From: Corticium candelabrum
Lineage: Eukaryota; Porifera; Homoscleromorpha; Homosclerophorida; Plakinidae
Direction of reading: 5' to 3'
DNA length: 64,000 nucleotides
NCBI RefSeq assembly: GCF_963422355.1
Contig: NC_085099.1
Coordinates: forward strand, 2,539,342 to 2,603,341
Both the position numbers and the translations under genes were made by a program. Of this stretch, positions 1 to 15,098 are shown one piece after another. Position 1 is the first letter of the stretch. Every line of letters begins with the position of its first letter. The notes under the pieces were generated by a model. It saw only the letters and a list, made by a program, of their open reading frames with translations, searched no databases and was not told the origin of the DNA.

Positions 1-699
1 TTGAAGCACCCAAAATTCTTGCTCAGAAGTGTTTGCACTCAACCTGGCTACACCCCACAACAAAGCACACATTGAGTCCAACCATCTGATTGTTCATATT
101 CTACATCCTCCACTTCAGTTGATTTATCACATACGCTGAGTCATTAGTTCAGTTATGGTATATTGATTGTCATTGTAATAACAACAGATGTATCATGTAC
201 TCACTGCTGTCTGCTAGTAGATCCGCCGTTAGAGCAAAACCCAGGCATGAAACAGGTTGTTTCAATCAGCAGGAAATTGACCATCTTTCATGGTATGAGC
301 ATGGGGATCATATATGTCAAAAAAATTTGAAGTTGCACTGGGTCACGTCGTTGTGAGATTTCATGTGGGGTCAACATATACACAACGGCTTTATAGTGTA
401 TAGTGATACTCTACTGTTTGCTTACATGTTAATGCTCATAATGCACACATTATTACTCGACTATTGTCCACATGAAGTACTGAGTTTAGTTGGAAGGAAG
501 GGATGCTTACAACTTTGTGCATACTCTAGAGCTGTCTGATTCCACTGTCTGCCATACCCTGTCTGGAACGGAAGCAAATGCTGAAACGAAGTGATCAGCA
601 AACTGATGAAAGTTGTTCAACAGGAAAAAGTACAACACTAGGTATATACATAATCAAGTCATTGATGTATATGTTGTGTTGATAATTGTTTGGGTTAGA
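1..699. other. Unassigned sequence upstream of the first recognised DGCR8 exon
   Basis: No exon could be supported here. The DGCR8 gene downstream lacks its N-terminal half, including the WW-containing part, so this stretch probably holds intron sequence of that gene. The missing 5' exons are either here in unrecognised form or beyond the window edge. Confidence 0.4.
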
Positions 700-3055
<2,356 letters not shown>

Positions 3056-4102
3056 AGCTGGTGACGAATGAGGTTGAAGTCGGTATGTATTGTGTAGGCT
3101 AGATGTGCACATGTAAATTGTACATTTGTACAGCAGTGTTATTTCTGGATGTAAAAATGTGTTCAACACACTTTGCTCTGTTTTTCATGTTAGTCTACGG
3201 TTTTGACTTTGTCTTCATGTTTGGTGTCCAGCCGGCTGATTCTAAGTGCATTGAATGTGTAGAAATTTGTTTGCTGTGAAAGTTAGTCTAAGTGGCATGT
3301 AAGAGCTACAGTGTGGACAACAGTTTTGTGACAGTGCAGTCCTCTGTTGGTGGGAGAGCTTATTGACACATCACTCAACGCATTAATCAGCTCAAACGTG
3401 ATGTAGTGAGGTGTATGTTAGCATGACTTTTCATCAAGTTTTTTGAGTCCTTCAAGTTTTTTAAAATTTTCTGCTGTCTGCATTGTCTGCCAGAGGAGAG
3501 ACATGAAACACCTTGTATGAATAAAACCTTGAGCAACTGAAAATGACAAAACAATAAGCTAGAACTCTACATGTTAAATTAAACAAACTTAAATTATATT
3601 AGCAATAGTTAATATTCTATAGTAATAGTTAATATTAAAATTAATTGAATATAGATTGTTGTGGGATGATTGGGTATGCTTTGGGGGCATGGAGTGTGTA
3701 TTGTAATTTTGAGTGTAAAAATAGTAACTAACTTAATGATCAATATAGTAATTACATAATAATAATTAAGTGTAATTAAATATTAATTAAATATATTAAT
3801 TAATATTAAATATTAAAATTACATTCTTAGTGTACCCCGTATATCCTGCTTTTTGCACGTGATGGGAGGAGAGAAGAAAGCAGCGGTATTTCTAGAAGGA
3901 TGGCAATCTCTAACGTCTTTTTTCGTACATTCCGTTTTGATGACAGCTGAGTTTCAGTTGCTAGTACTTGTTGTCGCTAACAGTGTAGTAGGCTATGCTG
4001 TTAAAACTACTGAAAGAAACCGGTTTGTATTGTTTGCGCATACTGAACGTTGGGAGTCCGAGCGATAGCACACTATGTAACGGCTGTCTTCTCATTACTC
4101 TC
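3056..4102. other. DGCR8 3'UTR and A+T-rich intergenic spacer
   Basis: No supported exon. The stretch 3560-3830 is strongly A+T rich with repeated TTAAT-type words. A 71-codon open frame at 3853-4068 has no recognisable protein features and is not called. Confidence 0.5.
3520..3525 (+). promoter_or_regulatory. Candidate polyadenylation signal AATAAA of DGCR8
   Basis: A canonical AATAAA lies about 465 bp after the DGCR8 stop codon, upstream of a long A+T-rich spacer. It is the first AATAAA noted in a plausible place. Use is not proven. Confidence 0.35.
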
Positions 4103-4880
4103 ATGGAAAGCTTTCCCGTCGACATGGTATGCAGTTTGAGTGTTTGCTGGTAGTTAACACTTACAGACCTTGACAATAACCCTGTCTTGCATGTTGTGGA
4201 AGAAGTGTGTCGATACGTCATCACAAATGTGTAGATGACATACGTGTGCCGTGTGCCGTTACTAATCTTCACTTCCTGCAGGTGACGTTCGCTGAACTGA
4301 AGGTGACAACACGTAGTTATCTCACCGAAGTGTACGAGTTCAGTGTGCCCGCCTATCAAATCGACAGACTTTACGAGATATTCCTACGCTACAAGGACCA
4401 TTTTATGGATACGTATTTCCTACCTACAGTACACCTGTTGAAGAAACTAAAGGTAATACTGTAACGTGTTTGGGAGTTTGTGAAGTTCGAATCATGTGAT
4501 CATGTGGTAGTTGAGGGGAGTTCCCTTGCAGTACAACCGGAAGTTGGTTGTTTTGCTTTCGGAGCCTCTTCAGATATTATCTGACGGTGATTTCTATCTA
4601 CAAGCTGGAGTGACGACTCCTGCAACTGTTTCTTTGAAATATCAGTGCAATGGAAAACTTTATCACACAACAGTGAAGGAGGAGGATTATGGGAGGCTTC
4701 TCAGTCGTGAATGGTATCAAGAGCTATGCTCGAAGACGAACGGAAAAAACGTTTTTTTGCGAATGGTGCTGAGGGATACTGACGCATATGACTATGTTTC
4801 AGTTGATGAGATTAGAGGCTTACGCGAAGTCACAACAACATATGCTGCTCCAATGGTATTGACATATGTGATATTATAAT

Positions 4881-4940
<60 letters not shown>

Positions 4941-6006
4941 CGTAGTTGTTGGACAATTGCTGACTGTAGAAGTAGTAATTATAAATAGTTTTGCTAGAGC
5001 CAAATGGGTGGAATCTCAACATACTGTCACTGTTGCTTACAATTAAAATATACAGATTCACCTATGAGACTAGGGAACAAGTCATTGATATTATGTGGCT
5101 TCATGCTTGAAGTTGTACTGTAGAGACTGGGCTGGTGAGAGGGGTGACTGTCTGACAGCACATTCAGTGGCCGGATGTGAGGAGAGAAATAGCAAATTAC
5201 TCGTTGATGGAGTAAAAGTATAGGAGACTGAGGATTAACATAAAACCAATGCTTGAAGAATGTTATTAAGACTGCTGGATGCAAGATCTTTTACAATTGG
5301 GCACATTCGGGTTTTTACTGTTCAACACATGCAGTTATGTTTACAAGCTTGTTAATGATGCAATAGGCTGATTTATGTTTATGTTGAATTCTGTGATCGT
5401 TACGTTGTGTCAGAGTTTCGTTTCATCTCACAACTGAAACAGTGGATGATTATGATATTGTACAGTACATGTACTTCATTTGATGTTTTTGTAGATTAGA
5501 AGCCTCTCCATGGATAGTTCGTATCGCATCGGTAAAACTTCCAATGCAAGAGAATCTCAACGTCATCGTTCCTCGACTGACTTGCGCTTGAACCTACCAG
5601 ATGTATGCAACTATGAAGACTGGATTCTTATGTGTTAATTGAATATTGAATCGCTTTCTAGATTCCACAATTATGTAGTCAACTGCGACCTCGTCATGTG
5701 GATGTCATCTGCCCAATGCTCAATCAGCCAAATGGTAAGAACTGGAGGTATTTGGCCGACTTACTGTTAGATTATGGTCACAGTCAAGTCAGTGCCATTG
5801 CTGGGAAAGATAACCCTTGTCTAGAGGTTCTAGAAGAGTGGATGAAGGAAAAAGGAGATGCTGCCACTACAGACGGACTGTTTGATGTCTTACAGCAAAT
5901 GCAACGGTGTGATGTGATTGACGCATTGAAGAAGCCGCTTGCAAGGCAGTCGAGCCGTGATTATGAAGGTGGGCATGCACGTACACACAAACACAGATGC
6001 ACAGAT

Positions 6007-6081
<75 letters not shown>

Positions 6082-6093
6082 GACACAGACACA

Positions 6094-6162
<69 letters not shown>

Positions 6163-7206
6163 TATTGAATCTCTTTTTGGTCAATCTCTTCCCCAGGTGT
6201 CAGTTCCTCAGCTAATAAACAACCAGTGAAGCAAATGTCTACAGATCATGAAGATCGCTTTCCTAGTATTGTAAATTCAACATCCGACAGAGATCATTTG
6301 CTACCTCATAAAACTTCCACAAATTCTTCTTCCCACGGCGGCCTCGGCCTTCCATTCACAGAAACTAGAGCACAAGGACCATTAACAGCTACGTCTCATG
6401 GCATGACAAATATGACCATTTTTGGCGATCCATATCCCGAAGTGTTTGCTCATTTGACTGAGCAAGTATCTACTGCTTCCACTAGTGCGACTGATCCAGT
6501 TCAAGTCCATGAAGTTAAAGATGACGGTGCTGCACCACCGAATAAAGAGGTCAATGACCTTGCTGCTGCAATTACAGCTGTAGATACAGCTCCAGTTGAA
6601 ACCAAACCGAACACAAGTACAGAAGGTCCATACCCAATGCTTACTAAAGATCAAGTGCGGCAAGCTACTCGCACAGAGGCGGAAGAGGCCAATCATACAT
6701 GCAGGAATTCTGCAACCACCACTGATGTGACCGATCCAGTTCAAGTCCAGGCAGTTGAAGAAGACAAGGCTGTCCCACCAAATATAGAAGTTAACGAGCT
6801 CGCTGCAATTACAGCTGCATATACGGCTGGAATTGAAGCAAAAGCGCATGCCAGTATGGAGAGTGCATACCCAGTACTTAGTGAAGATCAAGTGCAGCAA
6901 GCCACTTGCACAGATGGACAACTGGCTATTCCTACATACCGAGACTCTGCAACTGCTATCGATGGGACTGATCCACTTCAAATTCAGGGAGTTGAAAACG
7001 ACAAAGCTACTCCACTCACTAAAGAGGCAAACGAGCTCGCTGAAATTGCAGATGCACATACAGCTCGAGTGTCACCAACTAAAGCAGAAATTAACAAAAG
7101 TGCAAGTAGCGAATACCCACTACTCAGTAGTAGTCAAGTGCAGCAAGTTACTAGCACAAATGGACATACAGCTGACTTTGCAAATTCTCCTGATGGGGAC
7201 ACATGA
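4103..7206 (+). CDS. Death-domain protein with C-terminal ~80-residue repeats
   Basis: Likely a cytoplasmic signalling adaptor. Confident exons are 4282-4452, 4532-4855, 5495-5602, 5662-5968 and 6197-7206 (stop TGA), with phases that agree across all junctions. Exons 4282-4855 encode about 165 residues of unrecognised fold. Exon 5495-5602 is Ser/Arg rich. Exon 5662-5968 encodes a death domain (NWRYLADLL at the first helices, LEVLEEWM in the middle, [17 protein letters not shown] at the end), similar in pattern to MyD88/IRAK-type death domains. The last exon carries three tandem repeats, each with TDPxQ near the start and a YPxL...QVxQ.T segment near the end. No TIR, kinase or ZU5 domain is visible. 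The start is uncertain: ATG at 4103 begins a short exon (4103-4126), and an exon near 4167-4225 may follow. The N-terminal domain needs a profile search. Confidence 0.75.
4883..4938. repeat. (GT)n microsatellite in intron
   Basis: Pure GT dinucleotide tract in the intron after the exon ending at 4855 of the death-domain gene. Confidence 0.97.
6008..6160. repeat. (CA)n with CAGA core, intron of death-domain gene
   Basis: Long CA tract interrupted near 6076-6096 by CAGACA units. It fills most of the intron between 5968 and 6197. Confidence 0.97.
6490..7190 (+). repeat. Three coding tandem repeats, period ~238 bp (79-80 codons)
   Basis: In the last exon of the death-domain gene, the TDPVQV/TDPLQI start recurs at about 6490, 6730 and 6968. 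Each unit continues with an acidic segment, E[VA]N[DE]LA and a YPxL..[DS]QV[RQ]Q segment. The reading frame stays open through all copies although the DNA has diverged, which suggests protein-level constraint. Confidence 0.85.
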
Positions 7207-7614
7207 TCACCTCATGAACGGATACGATATATTTTAACAGTCAACGAGAGGTACAAATCTACCCACTGGAGTAAACTATGATCACACTTAGTGATCTGCC
7301 GTCTAAGTGATGTAGTAGATAGACATATGTCTGCTGCCTTTTCATTTTTACAATTTTTGGTGCCGAAAATGTTTGATCGCTTAAGATTTTTAGCCATCTG
7401 ATTAGTTTTTCAAGCAAGAGTTTCTCAAGTAGATAGTTGGTGCTGTAAGGTGGTTGACAAGCAATTGGATGGAATCAAGGCCGTGATACACACTCTCACA
7501 CACTCGACTACCTCTCCATTCGCATCCTTACATCTCATTTCTATTACCTTACAATTCAAACCAAATTTAGATTCTCTGTTTGTGTCACGTAATATGGCAA
7601 GATATTATCAAGTG
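7207..7614. other. Short spacer between two convergent genes
   Basis: Lies between the stop of the plus-strand death-domain gene and the stop of the minus-strand NOL4-like gene. It must hold both 3'UTRs. No AATAAA was noticed on either strand. Confidence 0.5.
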
Positions 7615-8915
7615 TTACAACAGCGGACTCAAAGACGACGGTGGAAGCAGTTGTTCTAGCTCTGCCGCCGCTTTGGCGAGAAACGTTGCTGACTGTTTGT
7701 ATCCTTGAATTAGTTGTCTGATAGATGCGTAGTTGTCTTCTGTGAACGTGATAGATGCTCCAGTAGTATTAGCAACACACAGTGAAACAGACGGTGAGGC
7801 CAGTAAGTTGGAAGAGGCTGTTCCTGGTACTCGTTGATCACACAAGGCAGTTGACGTATTGAACAACTATGTGTTGATACACAAACAGTTAGTATTGAGA
7901 TAGTACGCGAATATCAGCAGTGGCAGCAGCAGATGACAGCGCATCCTTCCCTCTTGCCACCGTTAGTTTGATTAATTAAAATATTAGCTATCATTGTCAA
8001 TAAAACATGGCACATGCATGCATCCATGGAATACAATCGTCTAATGTATTGTAAGATGCATCCCTCCAATACAATAGCCTAGTGAATTGTGAGATGCATC
8101 CCTCCAATACAATAGGCTAGTGTATTGAGATGCATCCCTCCAATACAATAGTCTAGTGTATTGTAAGATGCATCCCTCCAATACAATAGTCTAGTGAATT
8201 GTGAGATGCATCCCTCCAATACCATAATCTAATGTATTGTGAGATGCATCCTCCAATACAATAGTCTTTTTGCAGTCTACGGTGAGCTGCATCCCTCCAA
8301 TGCAATATTCTAGTGTACGGTGAGCTGCATCCCTCCAATGCAATAGTCTAGTGTATTGTGAGATGCATCCCTCCAATACAATAGTCTAGTTTACTGTGAG
8401 ATGTATCCCTCCAATACAATAGTCTAGTGTATTGAGAGATGCATCCCTCCAATACAATACTTGTAAGAGTGAGACTGAAGTGAGTGTTCGTTTCAGTAAG
8501 ACTCACTCACCTGCGATGATTCACTCTTCGGTTTGCTGTTTCGGCATGCCTTCAGGTATGTGCGGATTCTCTTTCTTGTGCAGTCAGTGAAGTCTGGGAA
8601 CTCACTACTAGCTATATCAATGATCTCTTGAATCTGATCCCTCGGCTGCAACGAAATAGGTATTTTCTTGTCTAGTTTGGCATCAACCAACTGACGAATA
8701 AACATCTAAACACACATCAACACATGTCTAGTTCATGATAGAATAATGCCTATTGATTCGATACACAAGAATCTTCACATCTATTACAAATTAGTTCGTT
8801 CAGTGATTGCCCGAGTGCGTGACTAGATGTAAAGTGTTTGAATTTGCTGTCAGCATATGAACAACAAACAAGTGTAAGTGAGAAATCCGAAGCCACACTG
8901 AACTGGTGTGTGTGT

Positions 8916-8975
<60 letters not shown>

Positions 8976-9588
8976 ATTACTATAGACTTTCTATCTGTAA
9001 GTCTGTGATTAACGTTGCTTACATTGTACTGCTTTGCTCGTTCTGTTTTGGCCGTGTAAGAGGACGGTAGTGTTTGTCGCTCCAGCTTGATGCACTTTGC
9101 TGCCGGCGGATCACAGTCTGATAAAACCTCAGTGCAAGGTTCACTGACAACGTCCTTGCTCCTGTTGCTTTCAGCACTGACCTGAAATACAATGACATGA
9201 TCGCGTCCATAAATTATAGTCTACTGAGCTGCTAAGCATCAACCTCAACTTGTGATGAAGATGACGAGGGCGATGACAGTACGTTATCATCCACAGTTGA
9301 AGGTTGAAACTCGCTTGTCTGACTGTTGGTGGCAAATTGTGCATTCGTGCTCGAACCATTTGCTGCTGTTACTTCTTTTAGTTGAATGGCTTGCCTTACG
9401 GTGCCATCCGATCCAGTGATGTTCACAAGTACAGCACGAAAAGGTTGCATACTCATGGCCGGATTCGCTGGAAAGACTAATGTGGAAGCAGGAAGAGAAG
9501 TAGATGTTTCCAGTCCATTTGCAGACTTTTCTTGTGGAGCACAAGCCGATGGTTCATCACTGGCTGATTTGTTGTCGGTTTCAGACAT
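7615..9588 (-). CDS. NOL4/NOL4L-like nuclear protein, four exons
   Basis: Exons in transcript order: 9588-9250 (start MSETDNKS), 9181-9023, 8705-8511 and 7866-7615, all joined in phase 0 with GT/AG borders. The first two exons encode a Ser/Thr-rich, probably disordered region of about 165 residues. Exon 3 has a compact domain with FIRQLVDAKLDKKIP and RKRIRTYLKACR. Exon 4 ends with SIRQLIQGYKQSATFLAKAAAELEQLL. The last two motifs resemble conserved segments that I recall from vertebrate NOL4/NOL4L, nuclear proteins of poorly known role. That naming rests on recalled motif similarity and is moderately secure. The ATG at 9588 was chosen because a good protein start follows it. An alternative ATG at 9672 would add 28 residues. 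About 282 amino acids. Confidence 0.7.
8028..8465. repeat. 38-bp minisatellite in the last intron of the NOL4-like gene
   Basis: About eleven tandem copies of a 38-bp unit built around GATGCATCCCTCCAATACAA and TAGTCTAGTGTATTGTGA. Copies differ by a few substitutions and small deletions. The array occupies most of the intron between 7866 and 8511. Confidence 0.95.
8907..8976. repeat. (GT)n microsatellite in intron 2 of the NOL4-like gene
   Basis: GT tract on the plus strand, so CA on the sense strand of the minus-strand gene. Confidence 0.97.
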
Positions 9589-11104
9589 GCTTCCTACAAA
9601 TATTGATCCAATACTCACAATGATTGACTTTCCTTGTATTGTTGGTTTCTTATCTATTATGTTTGAAACCAAGTGACAGTGACATTGAAGAGACTTATCA
9701 CGATATTTGATGATTTCAACAAGAGAGCTAAGCTCTCACTCATCTACCTCATGGCAATTGTAGTGAGCACCTTTATACTGTAGTACAGTAGTAAGACTAT
9801 GAAATCAAATGGTTCGATTGTTCTTTGCTCAGAGCTTTCTCATCAGATTTTAGTAATTCGTCTATTGTAAAACAATGCATCTGTGTGGCATCGTTTGAAA
9901 GCTAGCTAATGCTTTCTCCACCCAGGATTGAAACCAGCCTGTCAACTTGGTATTCAATCGCATACATTTAGTGCTTATTATCACATGAACCAGGCGGTAC
10001 TGTATATCACCCGGCGCGTCTGGCTGAGTAGAACCAGTTAGAATTGAGCACTATGCAGACTTAATCTCGCATGAGACTAGTAGTAAGACCAAACTCGTGA
10101 CAATGAACGCATGCGCTGAGGCGTCCTATCGTCACGTGCGTTACCGTACCGTAGCAATAAGTGAGAGTGAACAGAGAAACTGAGGTGTCGTTGCACAGTG
10201 CGATGCTAAAGAAATACCAGCGATATATCGATGACAGTCTAACCCTAGCGTGCGTTGTTAGTCGTACAACTGGTGCATGGTGGGTCGTTGGGCTACGCCG
10301 GCGCTAGGCTTGCTATTCTAGAAAGATACTCTCGATTTCCAAGCTTTAGCCAACCATCAGACAAGAGAGCCGCTTAGCTAGCAGTCAATACGTCTTGTCA
10401 TTGCTTTACACTCAAATTTATAAAGAATCAGCTACTGGTATCTAGTTAGAATCGTCATTCTACAGAGCAATGAAGTTCTTGCCTTCGTTTGATGCCGTCG
10501 ACGGTAGAAGAAATTGAAAGAATTCCGACGGTCGCGCTCTCTGCAGTGTAAAGAACTTGACTGAAACGGTCGCTGACTTGTAGCAATTTCTGTCATTGTC
10601 TACCAATAGCACTACAGTCAAATTCCCCGCCCGGAGTCTAGAGAGCATGCGTAGAAGGTTTTGCAGTGCCTTTCCCGCTCGAAGCTCAAAGAGCATGCGC
10701 AGTATGATTGCTTTCTGTTATTAGTTTTAATTCTACTATTTGCCAAGTAGACATCGAGTTGATTGTTTGAACGACAGCTTATGGCTTGTGATGAATTCTA
10801 CCAGAATTGAAGCGTTTGTGCCAGCGTTCTCCTTAATCAAACGGTCGGGACACGCGAGGTGCCCACAGCAATCGTTTGTTGACGGTGGTAGCAGCGAAGT
10901 TGCAAGTATGCGCTTGAGTGTTTAGAGGTCATCAAAGCTACTAAGAACAGAAGCAAGTGTAGGGAGCTATTTATAGACAGCTAGAAGTAATGTGTAAGGT
11001 ATATCCTACGGCTTTACCGGTACCGGTCCACTTCCGGCCAGGTATATGTACGTTGTAGCATCTAGCAGGAATGATAATTGGGATTGTGCTCTTGTCTGGT
11101 TGTT

Positions 11105-11149
11105 TGTCTGCCTGTCTGTCTGTCTGTCTGTCTGTCTTTCACATATATA

Positions 11150-11194
<45 letters not shown>

Positions 11195-11223
11195 TTGTCT
11201 GTCTGTTTGTCTGTCTGTCTGTC
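11105..11223. repeat. (CTGT)n microsatellite
   Basis: Tetranucleotide CTGT/TTGT array, interrupted once near 11137-11150, in the intergenic region. Confidence 0.95.
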
Positions 11224-11894
11224 AATGGTAGTATATTTCAAACATGATCACTATTACAAGTAAAGTAGTTAATGGCAAACTTTAAAAGTGAGTTCAATAG
11301 GGTTTGCCTGTATGTATGTATGTTTGTCTGTCATTTAACTTTATTAAAACACAATCTAGATAACATTTAATTTTACAGTTCAAAACGTGTAATTTCAATC
11401 TAGTGAATGCTACTCTCAATGTCTCTGTCTTGAACGTTCTTATCAAACTTGTCTGGTAGTATACGTGACAACTTGTTCATATAATGTCATGGAATTCGCA
11501 GCACTGGAGAATGTTGATTGAAAGTGGAGTAATCGTCGGATGTGTGGAGGTTCCAGGAGGATGTTGTCCATTATATTTTGCTTTCTTTCTTTCCTCCCTT
11601 CTTGCTGCTGCAAAGTTTTTTTGCTGCACGTGTCACTGTGCTCTTACTAAGGGGGTGAACCATGTATAACTGTATCAAAGTCATGGCTAGACCCTGAGTT
11701 GTGCTACAATAGTACTCAGATATGTTAATTCAGTTTCAATTTGAGTATCAGGGCTGAGGCTTCTCATGATGTATTTGAATTTATGCAAGCAACTGCTTTA
11801 TGTGTTGATAATTTTATTGTGCTACCAGACTGACCCACCGCCATACTTTCATGTTGGACAGGCTTCCCACATCCACGTCCACATAGGCTTCCAT

Positions 11895-11895
<1 letters not shown>

Positions 11896-11963
<68 letters not shown>

Positions 11964-12040
11964 CTAGCACTTGATCGTTCTTCTTGACGCTCCTTCCACA
12001 GTGCCAAACCCATTGTGGGTAGGGCGGAACTCAAGGCTCA

Positions 12041-12089
<49 letters not shown>
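11896..12089. repeat. Two (GT)n tracts separated by ~80 bp
   Basis: GT tracts at about 11896-11961 and 12042-12089 flank a short unique segment. No gene is involved. Confidence 0.95.
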
Positions 12090-12091
<2 letters not shown>

Positions 12092-12553
12092 CGCAAGGTG
12101 TTGTTATCTAAGCATATTGTACACATGTGCCTTGATGTTTATCAGCCAGTGAAAACAGGGTGTTGTTGCATATACATACTTTGACACCACGTATCTAAAC
12201 TAGTCGACCATAATGTGTGATGTTTGTGCGACCGCAACTCACGAGTCTCGAACCAATCTTACATGACTGAATCTATGCACAAACCCAAATCTTTGCTGAC
12301 TTTAAATTGAAACAGTCAGAAGTTTCTAGTTACCACTGGCAGCAACAATGGAATAGATTTTTTGGTCGAGCACGTGTCTCATAGTCCTTATCTGTCAGAC
12401 AGCATATGGACAGTCGATCCACATGTAAGTTGATTTCCTTGAAAGATCTCGTGTGAGAGAAGGGTTGCAAAGTGACACAGCCACTTTATAGATTTGCTCA
12501 ACTTTGAGATTGAATGAACTCGAGTATATAAATATGAGAGTATAGCTACTGCA

Positions 12554-12555
<2 letters not shown>

Positions 12556-12610
<55 letters not shown>
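12556..12610. repeat. (TA)n microsatellite
   Basis: Pure TA tract of about 55 bp in the intergenic region. Confidence 0.97.
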
Positions 12611-12612
<2 letters not shown>

Positions 12613-13435
12613 TCGTTTGTAGAATTTGGACTTTGGAGAACTCAAAAAATGTCTAAATTTACTTCTACTCACAATCTGTGTCGCTTGATACTCAATTTAC
12701 AGTGACAAGACTCCTGAAGACAATTCTATTATGTCAGACTGTATTAGAGTGGCCTTCACAACTAGAATGAAGCATATCTACACGGGATCGATGTTGAAGA
12801 CATGTGAAAGTTTGGTGAGAATGCGCCAAAGTCCGATCTATATTGATGTGTGACGGCAACTTCAAACGTGAGACGACTCCAGTGCGAGTACTATTTTAGG
12901 CCAACTGTTTCCTGCCTCATTCCTAGCCAGACTAAAGTCCAGCGTAGGCGGGGTGTGCATCCGGGTGCAACGTTGGATTTTTAGATAGCACGCCGAATGA
13001 TCAAGCAGGTTTTCCGTGAAACGAAACGAAGGAGATTTATTTTTGGATGCAATCTAAGGAAATCCGGTGAGATGGCGCCCACGTCCGTTCGACAGCGCAT
13101 GCGTCACACAGCTCTGTGGCGCTCACGGGACTTCCCCCACACAAATTTTTAGAATCCGACATTTAACAAATTAAATACTGTCGGCGGCTTCTTTAACGTA
13201 CCACGCACTTGTTTAGTGAGTGAACGTAGTCTACCTCATTTCCTTCGCGTGTACTCGCCTACAACAAAGGTTGCCGGGTGTGAGTGCAAACCGACAGCGA
13301 AATTTATCACTCTTTGCAACAGAACACACTAGCCATTGTTTCCTAGTGCTTTATAAAGCTCATACCTACGTTGTCTCATTTAGTTCTGTATCTGAACTTG
13401 CATTGGTGAGGACTGTGGTGTGAGGATCGAGTGAG

Positions 13436-15045
13436 ATGCTGTTGCTTCTAGTCTTGTTGGCAAGTGTTCTCTGCTCGTCGTCCATGGGGTAAATTGTCTG
13501 CAAATTTGCACACGTTTAGTGTTGCATATTTCTGTTGCTTCTAGAGCTGAGACAGAAAGCAGGAATGAGACAGAAAGCAAGAACACGACAGAAAGTGCGT
13601 TTGTAGATGGTCTAGATAGAGCAGCATGACTCGATTATTTCTTCAAGTTTCTTTCATGAATGTAAAATACAGTCATGCAGTGTGATTGATTTTAATTCAA
13701 GAATGTATTGAATTTCAGAGGCTTGTTGGACACCTTATTATGACAGGAACGTTCCAAATTATAGGGATTGGGATGAGAGAGAGTTACTGTATAATCACTT
13801 AGGAGATGGTTACAGCTTGTGTGACAATCCTCTGGACATTCAGTGTGTCACACAAAATGGTAAGAAATTAATTAGGATGTTATTGATTGCTTGTCCCAGT
13901 TTCTTCTGTTTGGTATGTGCTTATTTATTCGTTCCTATGTGCAGTATGGGTGAATTTGCTTGTCTGTCTACTTGTTTGCTTGCCTGCTTATCTTTCTTTC
14001 TTTTGTTTGTCATGGCTGTTGAGCTAGAACTGTTTTGCAGGTGTGTCGTATACGGATACCACAGATAGAGAAGTTTCATGCTCTAAAGAAAGGGGCCTGG
14101 ATTGCGACTCGTACTATCAATCATCTCGACGCTGTCAAAACTACAAAGTTCGATACTTGTGTCCAGGAATGTGCAAACGTACGAGACATAATTCACATTC
14201 TTTTCTGTGTTATTGCATATAACCTGTTGCAAAGCACCTTAGTATATATAAACACACGTGCTTTTAAACATATCTGAGTGTCTTATTAATGGTTTGTATG
14301 TCAGGGCACTGTGGTCGTTCTCTGTTTCTACCATCAGGTCAGACCACCATTGAGGCACCCATTGGTAAAGCACCAGCCAGATGTAAATGGACCATAAAGA
14401 CTCTCCCACATCAATATCTGAAGATTATAATGAGCAATAATCATCTAATGAAGGGCATGAAACTAACAGTTTATGACGGTAAGGGCAAGGAAGCTACGCA
14501 GCTTCTTAAAGCAAGGGCAGGACATTATGATGATGGAGAATACTTTTGGAAAGAAGTTGTTTTCAGTTCAACAAAGATCGTACACGTGAGGTATTCAGCT
14601 GCTCTTGGAGGTGAAACGTCATGGAAACTTACAATTGTTGTTTTGCCACGTAAGATAATTGTGCAAATTAAGGATTTAGCTGATACACAGTGTGTATGTG
14701 TATTTTGTTAGCTGCTGTTCGTTTTTCTCCATGCTCGTTTGACAATAATACGTGTGGTTGGCAAACTTCAAAAATGCTGAAAATAGGTGAATGTGTTGTG
14801 TTTATTGTACATGACATTTTTTTGGTATTTACTGGGTGAATTAGGTCAATGTGATGACGAACGAAATGATGTGCCCAGATGTGGCTCGCCATCTGCAGGT
14901 AATTTAGTAGAGCGTTCAGTGATGGAGTGTTGTACTGAGTAAGATTTATTACTAGGCATTTGTGAATGTACGTGAACAGACACACATACATGCACTTCAA
15001 CACATGCACGTGTGCACACGCATTCCCATACACGCAGGTCACCTG

Positions 15046-15098
<53 letters not shown>

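Larger units (their letters stand above)
9589..13435. other. Gene-poor 3.8 kb divergent intergenic region
   Basis: Separates the 5' end of the minus-strand NOL4-like gene from the 5' end of the plus-strand thioester-protein gene, so both promoters should lie here. It holds CTGT, GT and TA microsatellites. Two imperfect direct copies of a ~34-bp unit with GAGCATGCG lie near 10620-10700. No exon is supported. Confidence 0.55.

Noticed and set aside
3853-4068. 71-codon plus-strand frame upstream of the death-domain gene
   Set aside because: It has no splice-compatible link to the next exon, no recognisable domain, and lies in the spacer.
6382-7059. 225-codon minus-strand frame opposite the death-domain gene's last exon
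   Set aside because: It is the antisense shadow of the repeat-bearing exon, whose sense frame joins upstream exons in phase.
8028-8465. CRISPR-like array
   Set aside because: The repeats are directly adjacent with no unique spacers, and the genome is eukaryotic. This is a minisatellite.
10460-10696. 78-codon minus-strand frame in the intergenic region
   Set aside because: No domain, and no flanking exons in phase.
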